DNA of 64,000 nucleotides, taken from contig JALHMI010000001.1 of NCBI GenBank assembly GCA_022844125.1, positions 186,001 to 250,000 of the forward strand, given 5' to 3'. Shown here piece by piece: positions 26,016 through 33,433 of the stretch. The position numbers and the translations under genes are program-made. Each line of letters starts with the position of its first letter. Within the stretch, counting starts at the first letter, position 1. This stretch comes from Pirellulales bacterium (GTDB lineage: Bacteria; Planctomycetota; Planctomycetia; Pirellulales; PALSA-1355). The notes beneath the pieces were generated by a model, which was not told the origin of the DNA, ran no database searches, and saw only the letters and a list, made by a program, of their open reading frames with translations.

Positions 26016-27302
26016 ATGTATCAGACACTCTTCACCATTCCCAAGCAGATCGCCGGGATCGATGTGTTCGGCTTCGGCTGGGTGCTCGGCATCTGGGCGG
26101 TCGCCGCGGCGATCATCATGGCGATCAGCTATCGCCGGCACGGCTGGAGCGGTGAAACGCGCAGCCAGCTTGGCGCGGTGTTGATCGTGGGCCTGGCCAT
26201 CGCGTTTCTGCTCCCGAACCTGATGGACGAGCGACTCGGTGGGCTGGCGATTCGCGGCTACGGCGCGCTATTGCTCGTGGCCGTCGCCAGCGGCGTCGGC
26301 CTGACGATGTATCGCGCCGAGCGCGTGGGAGTGAATCCCGAAATCTGCCTGTCGCTGGGAACCTGGTTTTTCATCTGGGGAATCATCGGCGCGCGGGCGT
26401 TCTATGTGATCGAGTACTGGGATCGCTTCCAAAAGGCGACGCTCTCCGAAACGGTGTTCGCGATCCTCAACCTCACGCAGGGTGGGCTCGTCGTCTACGG
26501 CTCGCTGATCGCCGGCGGTGTGGCGCTGATCGTGTTCGTGCGCAAGTACCACCTGCCGGGCCTGGCGCTGGCCGACCTGATTGCGCCGGGCGTCGTGCTG
26601 GGGGTCGGCCTGGGACGACTCGGTTGTTTCCTGAACGGCTGCTGCTATGGCGGGCTGAGCGATTTGCCCTGGGCCGTGCAGTTTCCCCCCGAGGCGCCGG
26701 CCTACATCGACCAGGTCGAGCACGGCCGGTTGTCTCTGCATGGCATCCGCTTCGACGGCGAAGGGGTCGCGCCGCCGGTGATCTCCGCAGTGGAGCCCGG
26801 CTCGCAGGCCGCGCAGGCTGGCCTGGAAAAAGGGGACCTGGTCGTCGCGGTCGGCAAGCAAGAGGTGCGCACCGTGGAGCAGGCCCAACGACTGCTGTTC
26901 GGCAGCTTTGGCGAAGGCGCGCCCATCAGCATTACGGTGGCCGACGATTCCGCGCCGCACGCCTGGAAGATTGCCGGCCCGGCGCCGCGCAGTCTGCCGG
27001 TGCATCCCACGCAGCTTTACAGCCTGATCGACGCGCTGCTCTTATGCGGGCTGCTGCTGGCGTTCGAACCCTACAAGCGCCGCGACGGAGAACTGGCGGC
27101 GCTGGTGCTGACGCTGCATCCGATCTCGCGGTTTCTGCTGGAAATCATTCGCGTTGACGAATCGGCCGTTCTCAACACCGGCATGAGCATCTCGCAGAAC
27201 ATCAGCATTGGCATCTTCCTGATCGGCGTCGGCCTGTGGATCTACCTACTCGGCTTCAAATCCCCCGGCATCGCCTGGCAGCGGCGCCTCGCCGTGGCCT
27301 AG
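26016..27302 (+). CDS. lgt: Prolipoprotein diacylglyceryl transferase with inserted PDZ domain
   Basis: 428 residues, against about 270-300 for a normal Lgt. Lgt moves diacylglycerol from phosphatidylglycerol to the lipobox cysteine. The membrane core is intact: YGALLLVAVASG, WGIIGARAFYVIEYW, GGLVVYGSLIAGG, the signature GLGRLGCFLNGCCYGG (about 198-213), and later HPTQLYSLIDALLLCGLL and RFLLEIIRVDE. Between the signature and HPTQLY sit about 85 extra residues (about 235-320). They read as a PDZ domain: PPVISAVEPGSQAAQAGLEKGDLVVAVGKQEV. The insertion would lie in a loop outside the membrane and might recruit substrates or partners. Confidence 0.93.
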   Translation: MYQTLFTIPKQIAGIDVFGFGWVLGIWAVAAAIIMAISYRRHGWSGETRSQLGAVLIVGLAIAFLLPNLMDERLGGLAIRGYGALLLVAVASGVGLTMYRAERVGVNPEICLSLGTWFFIWGIIGARAFYVIEYWDRFQKATLSETVFAILNLTQGGLVVYGSLIAGGVALIVFVRKYHLPGLALADLIAPGVVLGVGLGRLGCFLNGCCYGGLSDLPWAVQFPPEAPAYIDQVEHGRLSLHGIRFDGEGVAPPVISAVEPGSQAAQAGLEKGDLVVAVGKQEVRTVEQAQRLLFGSFGEGAPISITVADDSAPHAWKIAGPAPRSLPVHPTQLYSLIDALLLCGLLLAFEPYKRRDGELAALVLTLHPISRFLLEIIRVDESAVLNTGMSISQNISIGIFLIGVGLWIYLLGFKSPGIAWQRRLAVA

Positions 27303-27336
27303 TCGTAAGCACACGCCGTGTGCTGTAACCGAGGCA
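27302..27336. repeat. End fragment of the 133-bp repeat family
   Basis: GTCGTAAGCACACGCCGTGT followed by GCTGTAACCG matches the left end of the 133-bp units at 29228 and 29949-30347. Only this end is present. It directly abuts the lgt stop codon. Confidence 0.6.
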
Positions 27337-27620
27337 GAATCAAAGCGGGACGACCCCGCTGGCAGAGCCGGGGGCGACTTCTGCGGAACCGCTCTTTTTC
27401 TTCGCAGCCCCCGCTTGGCTGGCGGGGTCCATCTTCCAGCTTCTACGCATTGATGACAGAGTGCTTCTTCACAAGTTTCTGCTCCCGATCCCTGGTGGGA
27501 TGGGCGGGGGTGCTCTTCAAAACGCTAGTCACCCGTTCCACAGCCGTTGGAGCAGAACTCAAGAATCCAGACTCAGGTCCTCTTGAATTCCGCCTCCACT
27601 TTGCGTTCCCGATTGAGCAC
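27337..27620. other. Intergenic region, no feature seen
   Basis: 284 bases between the repeat fragment and the small lipoprotein gene. No open frame with family resemblance and no strong terminator is visible. Confidence 0.4.
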
Positions 27621-27782
27621 CTACTGCAGCGTAACCTCAGGCGGCGTCAACGCGCCAACCACCGGAGCGTTGTGATCCGCATGGCAGCAGTTGGTTTGCC
27701 AGCGGTCGCCGAAGCAGCAGCAACCTTGCACGGCAATAATCAGCAGCATCAAGCCCCAGAGCAGCATCCGTACCGGTTTCAT
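27621..27782 (-). CDS. Small Cys-rich lipoprotein
   Basis: A 53-residue protein. AAGGAGG lies six bases before the ATG at 27780-27782, which is strong support for this start even though the frame is open further upstream. The N-terminus VRMLLWGLMLLIIAVQGC is a lipoprotein signal ending in a cysteine, followed by CCFGDRWQTNCCHADHNAP. The mature part is about 30 residues with clustered Cys and His, which suggests metal binding or disulphides. No family recognised. Confidence 0.7.
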   Translation of the reverse strand: MKPVRMLLWGLMLLIIAVQGCCCFGDRWQTNCCHADHNAPVVGALTPPEVTLQ

Positions 27783-27985
27783 CACACACCTCCTTGGCTC
27801 TGTGTGAGCCGAACAGCCGGGGAGGAGACGTGAACTGCCGGGGGGATTCGGTTCACTCTCCTTCCCCATTACCAATATCGACGTGCCTTCAAGCTGCTGA
27901 GAAGTTAATCGCAAGAGGAAAGACTCGGGGCCCCCTGAATTCTTCGCTGCGCGCGAGGCTAGGCTGCAGCGTAGCGGAAGCGACA

Positions 27986-28411
27986 CTACCCCTTCGTTTC
28001 CCAGGGGCTTACCAAAGCGATGCCGGTATCGGCGAAGTGCTTGGTGTTGCGTGTGGCCAGCGTCCCCTTCCGGGCCGCGACGATGCCGGCGATCTGCACA
28101 TCGCGAATTTCCACCGGCCGGCCTTGAGAACGCAGCGCGGCGGAGGTTAAAGCGGCTTCGCGCGCGGCGGCCAGGTCGAAGTCGAGGATGCGCCCTTCGA
28201 GGTCTTGTTGCAGCATCCGCTCGAAAGCTTCCTCGAGGGCACGCTGCCGCTTACCCCGCGCCATCGTCCGCAGACCGTACAAGACCTCCAGGCAGGTGAT
28301 GCTCGTCGTCCAGACGGAGACGGAAGGCTGAGCGTCCAGCCAGGCCACAACCAGCTCGTCCGGTTGTGAACGCATCAAGGCCGAGAACACGTTGGTGTCC
28401 AGGACGATCAT
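27986..28411 (-). CDS. PIN domain toxin (FitB/VapC type)
   Basis: 141 residues. The PIN fold acidic residues are visible: VLDTNVFSALM at the N-terminus, TCLEVLYGL (Glu near residue 42), RDVQIAGI (Asp near residue 103) and LATRNTKHFAD. These enzymes are Mg-dependent RNases that cut specific RNAs when freed from the antitoxin. The closest style is FitB. The ATG overlaps the antitoxin stop by four bases (28408-28411). The pair is autoregulated in known systems; the palindrome at 28676-28691 fits that. Confidence 0.9.
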   Translation of the reverse strand: MIVLDTNVFSALMRSQPDELVVAWLDAQPSVSVWTTSITCLEVLYGLRTMARGKRQRALEEAFERMLQQDLEGRILDFDLAAAREAALTSAALRSQGRPVEIRDVQIAGIVAARKGTLATRNTKHFADTGIALVSPWETKG

Positions 28412-28656
28412 TCGTCGAAGCTCGGCGGTTCGAAAGTCTGACCCCGTAGCTCGGGCAGCTCGCCGCTCCAGCCAAGCGACGCGAAACGCTCGGCGATCCG
28501 CGAACCCAGCCGCGGGCGCGGTTGCTCCTGCCGCATCACCGCGCGCCGCAAGATGTCGCGGACCGTCTCTTCCATGCTCTGCCCATGTTTACGGGCCAAC
28601 TCGCGGAGCTTGTCGCGAACGTCGTCTTCCAGGTTACGAACGATGAATTGAGCCAT
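28408..28656 (-). CDS. FitA/VapB-type ribbon-helix-helix antitoxin
   Basis: 82 residues. The N-terminal half AQFIVRNLEDDVRDKLRELA followed by HGQSMEETVRDILRRAV is a typical FitA-like ribbon-helix-helix DNA-binding domain. The C-terminal half (PRPRLGSRIAERF and FEPPSFDE) is the toxin-neutralising tail. GGGAGGT lies five bases before the ATG at 28656. It precedes and overlaps the PIN toxin gene. A 16-bp perfect palindrome 20 bases upstream is the likely operator. Confidence 0.9.
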   Translation of the reverse strand: MAQFIVRNLEDDVRDKLRELARKHGQSMEETVRDILRRAVMRQEQPRPRLGSRIAERFASLGWSGELPELRGQTFEPPSFDE

Positions 28657-28675
28657 TTTGGACCTCCCGCGGCAA

Positions 28676-28691
28676 TGATATCATGATATCA
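28676..28691. promoter_or_regulatory. Palindromic operator of the toxin-antitoxin operon
   Basis: TGATATCATGATATCA is a perfect 16-bp palindrome lying 20 bp upstream of the antitoxin start, in AT-rich DNA unlike its surroundings. FitA-type antitoxins bind inverted repeats in their own promoter, so this is the expected target. The exact promoter boxes are not clear. Confidence 0.7.
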
Positions 28692-28871
28692 CATCGTGGT
28701 GAACGAGTCCACAGGACTCCGATCGCGGCATTGGATAAATCAGGAGCACTTACGACTCCCGTCCCTTTAGTTCTCCCGAAACGTGTGTTCCAATTCAAGC
28801 TGCCTGGCGATCTTACTTTGCCGCGTTCACCTTCGCACGGCTGGCTGTGGCGAATGTCTTGAAGTGATTCG

Positions 28872-29099
28872 ATGACTGAATATGAATACGAATTGATTGG
28901 GAACAACTATGACGACACGGTGAATGTTCCACAGGACGACGACATCTGGTATCGGTGCTCGAATTGCGGCAGGACGATCCCTTCCGTTCCAGATGACAAC
29001 ATAGGGTGCGACTGCGGAAATTTGTTCATCGACAAGGACTGTTGGCGGCTCGTTGTTGTCGACATGCGGAAACTGGATGTCTTGCGAAATAGGCGATGA
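28872..29099 (+). CDS. Small Cys-rich protein with possible zinc site
   Basis: 75 residues. The central part WYRCSNCGRTIPSV and DNIGCDCGNLFIDKDCWRLVVVD has a CxxC and a CxC pair that could bind zinc. The N-terminus is acidic and rich in Tyr and Asn. I know similar small proteins of unknown role that carry a comparable DNxGCxCGN pattern. No clear ribosome binding site precedes the ATG. It lies beside the toxin-antitoxin operon and repeats, in an accessory stretch. Confidence 0.6.
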   Translation: MTEYEYELIGNNYDDTVNVPQDDDIWYRCSNCGRTIPSVPDDNIGCDCGNLFIDKDCWRLVVVDMRKLDVLRNRR

Positions 29100-29160
29100 T
29101 CACCGAATAGAACTTAGACACGGAGTGGCGTCGCGGTTCGAGTTCAGTGTCGCCCTCACA

Positions 29161-29302
29161 AGCAATGCGACGGACAATTGCAGGCTCTTCTCTGGTCCAG
29201 CAACGGCACACGGAGTGTGCCTGCTACGTAGTAAGCACACGCCGTGTGCTGTAACCGCAGCGGCAGTGACTCCGCATCGAGAACGCTCAACCGAGCGAAC
29301 CG
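29161..29302. repeat. Two partial 133-bp repeat units joined end to end
   Basis: 29161-29227 matches the right half of the 133-bp unit and ends in GTGTGCCTGCTAC; 29228-29302 matches the left half and starts GTAGTAAGCACACGCC. The junction CTAC|GTAG is the same as in the array at 29949-30347. Confidence 0.7.
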
Positions 29303-29353
29303 AAAAACATCCTCCGAAGTAAAGCGGCTTCGAGTCAACCGGGAGTACGATTT

Positions 29354-29875
29354 GTGGGCAAGTTGCGACCACAATTCCGACTGCGGACACTGCTGGCCCT
29401 GTTGACCGCATGCGCCGCATTGGTGTGGGTGTATGCGATCGGCTGGCCGTGGTGGGCCCTGCACCGCGAGCAGGCCGACTTCGAGGAATCGATAAAGCAG
29501 CTGAAAGCCGGGACCACGCAGGATGCGGGCAGCAACCTCGTGCGCTACAAGACCTGCTATACCCGGATGATGGCGACCGGCAGTACACCCGCCGGCGAGG
29601 CAGTGGTGTTCAGCGTGTATTCCTGGAACAACGCGTGCTATTGCATCTGCTATGTGTTGGAGAGTCGGCCGTGGGGCGATATCAGTATCAGTGGCCTTCC
29701 AACCCGTCGCATCGAGGTCTACCGGCTGCCTCCTGCGCCACCCGACTACAAGTCGCCGAACCTCACCGGCGGCCATCCGACGACGAACTATGTTTGGGAT
29801 TTTCAGGCGAAGATGTTCGGAAAGGGGAAAGACAGTTCCAGCGAACAGGCGGAGCTGATTTATTCGGATGGCTGA
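29354..29875 (+). CDS. Hypothetical protein with N-terminal membrane anchor
   Basis: 173 residues starting with GTG. The N-terminus QFRLRTLLALLTACAALVWV is a membrane anchor of a type common in planctomycete hypothetical proteins. The rest (for example YSWNNACYCICYVLESRPWG) is soluble and probably outside. No enzyme motif is seen. It is flanked on both sides by units of the 133-bp repeat, so it may have been moved together with them or simply lies in a repeat-rich accessory region. Confidence 0.65.
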   Translation: MGKLRPQFRLRTLLALLTACAALVWVYAIGWPWWALHREQADFEESIKQLKAGTTQDAGSNLVRYKTCYTRMMATGSTPAGEAVVFSVYSWNNACYCICYVLESRPWGDISISGLPTRRIEVYRLPPAPPDYKSPNLTGGHPTTNYVWDFQAKMFGKGKDSSSEQAELIYSDG

Positions 29876-29948
29876 GCAGCCCTTTGCGACGGTGGCACGA
29901 CTCGGCCCGTCGATTCGAGATTTCCGTACTCTCTGATTCTCCCAGAAA

Positions 29949-30347
29949 GTAGTAAGCACACTCCGTGTGCTGTAACCGCAGCTGGGAAGGTCCGGCATCG
30001 AGAACGCTCCAAAGAGCGAACCGTCTGACGATGGCGAGCTGTTTGGCGGTTCAGCGACGGCACACGGAGTGTGCCTGCTACGTAGTAAGCACACGCCGTG
30101 TGCTGTAACCGCAGCGGACAAGGTTCGGCATCGAGAACGCTCCAAAGTGCGAACCGACTGACGATGGCGAGCTCTTTGGCGGTCCAGCGACGGCACACGG
30201 AGTGTGCCTGCTACGTAGTAAGCACACGCCGTGTGCTGTAACCGCAGCGGCAGTGACTCCGCATCGAGCACGCCCTTACGAGCCAATCGTCTGACAATTC
30301 CAGGCTCGCTAGTTGTCCAGCGACGGCACACGGAGTGTGCCTGCTAC
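29949..30347. repeat. Array of three 133-bp tandem repeat units with terminal inverted repeats
   Basis: Units at 29949-30081, 30082-30214 and 30215-30347 are each exactly 133 bp. Each begins GTAGTAAGCACACKCCGTGT and ends CGGCACACGGAGTGTGCC then TGCTAC. The ends are imperfect inverted repeats of each other, and each end holds its own small palindrome (GCACAC..GTGTGC). The two outer thirds are highly conserved and the centre varies. Long open frames across this array only translate the repeat and I do not call them genes. Confidence 0.9.
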
Positions 30348-30720
30348 TTTTCATGGCAGCCAATGCTCCGCATCTGAAAAATTCGCATTCCGAATCGCTC
30401 TTGCCCGCGCGTGTGGCGCGCTGCCTGCGCAAGTCGTTTCCTCTTGCCGAACTCGCGTGCGCACGGCGCACACCGCCCAGGTGTCCACAAGTTCTAGAAA
30501 TCAGGCCAGGAGTTCGGATATGGTACGTTCAGATGAATGTGTATGGAGCGAGCAATGATCACGACCATCGAGACGCACTTGGAAATCGGGAGAACCCGCG
30601 CAGCGCTAAATAGCGCTAAATGCTGCGAAAGGGGGCCTGTGTGTGCGCCCGAACCATCATTTTCACGACTTTCTCGGCGCACACGCGCGCAAAATGCGAT
30701 CGCCCGAAACAGCCGGAGAC
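30348..30720. other. Intergenic region, no gene seen
   Basis: 373 bases between the repeat array and an inverted repeat. A direct duplication of GCGCTAAATA occurs near 30602-30620. Nothing else was recognised. Confidence 0.4.
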
Positions 30721-30807
30721 GTTTTCAGTGGTTCAGTGTTCCGTTTTCAGTAAACAGGACGAAAGCCAGACCGCTTCGCTGAAAACGGAACGCTGAATAC
30801 TGAACAC
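30721..30807. repeat. Inverted repeat with GTTTTCAGT arms
   Basis: Arms 30721-30750 and 30779-30807 are near reverse complements. The first 13 bp of the second arm (CTGAAAACGGAAC) match exactly; the rest has a few mismatches and one gap. The spacer is 28 bp. It is AT-richer than its surroundings and differs from the other repeat families here. Confidence 0.65.
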
Positions 30808-31021
30808 TCCCCGCCAAGCTCTTTGAAAATTCGACCCGCTTTTTCCGCCCGGCATGCCGGCCGTCCGGTGCCCGCGCTCGCCGGGTTTGACATCCCTGCC
30901 GCCAGGGCCGAAAATGCTCCAAGGGTAGCGGAATCCCCAACTTGCGGCTCTCCCGTCCCCGCCCAGACGCAAGCGGGGGAACCTACGGCAGCCCGCGGGC
31001 GTCTAAAGCTCAGGAGCGGTT

Positions 31022-31585
31022 GTGAAAGACGACGCTCAGTTGATTGACGAAGCCCTGGCGGGCGATGGGGCGGCGTTCGGCCAGCTGGTGACCCGGTATC
31101 AGGACCGGCTGTACAACTCGCTGGTCCACGTGGTGGGCTCCACGGACACGGCCTACGACGTGCTGCAGGACGCGCTGGTGCAAGCCTTCGTCAAGCTGTC
31201 GAGCTTTCAGCGCGCCAGCGGTTTTTACACCTGGCTGTACCGGATTGCCTTTAACCTGGCCGCGACTCGGCGCAGGCGCCAAAAGCCGACCGTGTCGGTC
31301 GATGAAGCTCGCGAGTCGCTGGGCCACGAGCCAGTGGACCGTGCCGCGGCGCCCGGCGATCGCCTGGAGCGCCAGGAGCGGACCGCTCAGGTGCAGGCCG
31401 GATTGGCCAGGCTTTCGGACGAGCATCGGGCGATTCTGGTGCTCCGCGAGATAGACGAACAGTCCTATGAGGAAATTGCCGAGATTCTGGACCTGCCCGT
31501 AGGCACAATCCGCAGCCGCCTGCATCGGGCGCGACTACAATTGCGCGAGCAGCTTAAGGAAGTCATGCACGAGGATGTGACCTGA
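31022..31585 (+). CDS. ECF-type RNA polymerase sigma factor
   Basis: 187 residues with a GTG start; AGGAG lies six bases upstream. Region 2 (about 15-80) contains FGQLVTRYQDRLYNSL, DVLQDALVQAFVKLSSF and FYTWLYRIAFNLA. Region 4 (about 125-180) contains LSDEHRAILVLREIDEQSYE, then EIAEILDLPVGTIRSRLHRA, the -35 recognition helix-turn-helix. It is followed after 47 bases by a gene with an anti-sigma-like N-terminus, so the pair is probably a regulatory unit. Confidence 0.93.
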   Translation: MKDDAQLIDEALAGDGAAFGQLVTRYQDRLYNSLVHVVGSTDTAYDVLQDALVQAFVKLSSFQRASGFYTWLYRIAFNLAATRRRRQKPTVSVDEARESLGHEPVDRAAAPGDRLERQERTAQVQAGLARLSDEHRAILVLREIDEQSYEEIAEILDLPVGTIRSRLHRARLQLREQLKEVMHEDVT

Positions 31586-31632
31586 AAGCGCGGGCAGCCG
31601 AGATGGCCCCGCGACACAAACACTGACGTAAC

Positions 31633-32793
31633 ATGATCGATCCAGAACGCGAAGAACTGCTGAGTGCCTATCTCGACGGCGAAGTCTCGCCCGAGGAGCG
31701 TGCGCGCGTGGAGCAGTGGCTCGCGGAAAGCAGCGAGTTGCGGCAGATGCGCGACGAGCTGCTGTCGATTCGCACGGACCTGCAGGCCCTGCCGCGTCAC
31801 CAGGTGGGGCACGATCTGGCCGCTGTGGTGATGCATCGTTCCAGCACTGCCAGCGCGCCGGATCCCAGCAGTCGCTCGGCGCCGGCGGCCGATTCGACAA
31901 CTGCCAGCGATACTTCGCTCGGAAGCATCGTCGTCGAGTGGTGGAATCGCGGCTCGCAAGGCCGCCGGTTCTTGTGGCCGGCGCTGGCAGTGGCCGCGGC
32001 GCTCGCGATCCTGGTGTTCGATGCGCGGCAGCGTCCGGCGGATTCCGAGTTCGAAGTCGCTCAGGTTCCAGAGGCGGCGCCGGCCGAGCTGCGAGAAGAA
32101 ACGCCGGCGAGCGCAGCCGCTTCCGCCGAACAGCCGAACATCGGGGGGACGTCCGAGATGCCGATGCCCGAGGCCAGTGAACCGCCGGCAGCGGATTCCA
32201 GACCTCGCGATAGTTACCCCGTGTCGGCGCCGCCTTCCGCCGGACGACGCGCTCCTGCGCCGGAGCGAGATCAAAGCGACTTTTTCGAGGCCATGCCTAA
32301 GTCTGCGCCAGCCGATGGCGCTACTCGCGGGGTTGCACCCACAAACGCACCGGGGCCAGTTCCCAAGGCGGGCGAAGCACTGTCCGCGCAGGCGCCAGCC
32401 GTCGAGACGATTATCTGCCCCGTCACGCTGCGATACCTGGAAGATCGCAAGTTTGAAAAATTGCTCGACGCGAATGGTGTGCGGTGGCAGCAGGTGCCGA
32501 TTCCGCCACAACTCCGGGTGCAGGCCACGCCGCAATCACCGCGTACGGCAAAGCCTGAGTCGCTCGGCAAGAGTCCGCTCCAAGTGCTGTACTCCCTCCA
32601 AGTCCCAAGCGCACGGGTTGACGACATCTTGTCGCAAGTGCCGCAGGCAGACCGACTGATGGAGGGTAATCGGCTCAACAAAGTCAATCCGCAACAGCAA
32701 GCCAGCGGCGCAGCGGGCGGCGTGCAGGTGATGCTCGTGGCCCCCGTGGATGGCGCAGCGCCTGCTGCTCCGGCAGCCAAGTCGACGCGATAG
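31633..32793 (+). CDS. Anti-sigma-factor-like membrane protein
   Basis: 386 residues. The N-terminus EELLSAYLDGEVSPEERARV and EQWLAESSELRQ matches the start of anti-sigma factor domains, but the usual zinc HxxxCxxC is absent. A single membrane helix lies at about residues 116-136 (FLWPALAVAAALAILVF). The outer part is long, Pro/Ala/Glu-rich and disordered-looking up to about residue 255. It ends in a folded segment (ICPVTLRYLEDRKFEKLLDA). It probably holds the upstream sigma factor at the membrane until a signal arrives outside. This is inferred from order and architecture. Confidence 0.8.
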   Translation: MIDPEREELLSAYLDGEVSPEERARVEQWLAESSELRQMRDELLSIRTDLQALPRHQVGHDLAAVVMHRSSTASAPDPSSRSAPAADSTTASDTSLGSIVVEWWNRGSQGRRFLWPALAVAAALAILVFDARQRPADSEFEVAQVPEAAPAELREETPASAAASAEQPNIGGTSEMPMPEASEPPAADSRPRDSYPVSAPPSAGRRAPAPERDQSDFFEAMPKSAPADGATRGVAPTNAPGPVPKAGEALSAQAPAVETIICPVTLRYLEDRKFEKLLDANGVRWQQVPIPPQLRVQATPQSPRTAKPESLGKSPLQVLYSLQVPSARVDDILSQVPQADRLMEGNRLNKVNPQQQASGAAGGVQVMLVAPVDGAAPAAPAAKSTR

Positions 32794-32934
32794 TTCCGCG
32801 ATTGCCGGTGGACGCTCGCCATTGCGGCCTGTCAATCTCTCGCCGGGGGCGGTAAACTTCTCCAGTTGTCGCGAGACTAACCGCCGCGGCAAACCTGGCA
32901 CGCCACCGCAAGCCCCACTGAGGACGACTGCACG

Positions 32935-33159
32935 ATGACCACCACGATTCGCGTCCGGCCGAACGGCCCGTTTCTCGTTGAAGGCCCCGTGACGATCATC
33001 GACTCGAATGGGAATGTGTTTCCCGTGAATCCTGATAAGCCGGCCGTGGCATTGTGTCGCTGCGGTCAGTCGAGCCGGCGACCCTTCTGCGATGGCACGC
33101 ACAATCGCTGCGGCTTCGAATCCGCGGAGCTTGCACCGGCGCCGGAAGCTCCGCAGTAG
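32935..33159 (+). CDS. CDGSH iron-sulfur domain protein
   Basis: 74 residues. ALCRCGQSSRRPFCDGTH is the CDGSH signature: three Cys and one His that bind a [2Fe-2S] cluster. The small bacterial forms are redox or cluster-transfer proteins of unclear partner. The N-terminal half (VRPNGPFLVEGPVTIID) matches single-domain bacterial relatives. GAGGA precedes the ATG at a slightly long distance. It is not obviously part of the sigma operon. Confidence 0.93.
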   Translation: MTTTIRVRPNGPFLVEGPVTIIDSNGNVFPVNPDKPAVALCRCGQSSRRPFCDGTHNRCGFESAELAPAPEAPQ

Positions 33160-33433
33160 TTGCCGGGAAGGAGGGGAGCGGCACTGCCGCCAACAAGTTT
33201 TCCCCAACCGGCGCCACCTATCCTGGCCGCTATGCGCGGACGCAAAACCTTGCGGCGCTTGTCGTTTAAGCCGCGCGTCGCGCGCACATTTCGCCCTCGC
33301 GCACGCGCAGTTTGTTAGGGAACAGGCTCCGTTGGCGATAAAATTGTGTCGGTGGTGATCGCCCCGCATGATTGGTGTGGCGCCCGCCGCCGGCCTTTCG
33401 ACAGCCCTCTTTCCCAGGTAGTGACAAAGACGC

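Noticed and set aside
29156-30331. A 391-codon minus-strand frame across the repeat array
   Set aside because: It mostly translates the 133-bp units (repeated HTACAYYVAGTLRVP) and also runs through the gene at 29354. It is a by-product of the repeats.
29949-30347. CRISPR array
   Set aside because: The units are 133 bp with nearly all of the length conserved, and there are no short repeats with unique spacers. No cas gene is near.
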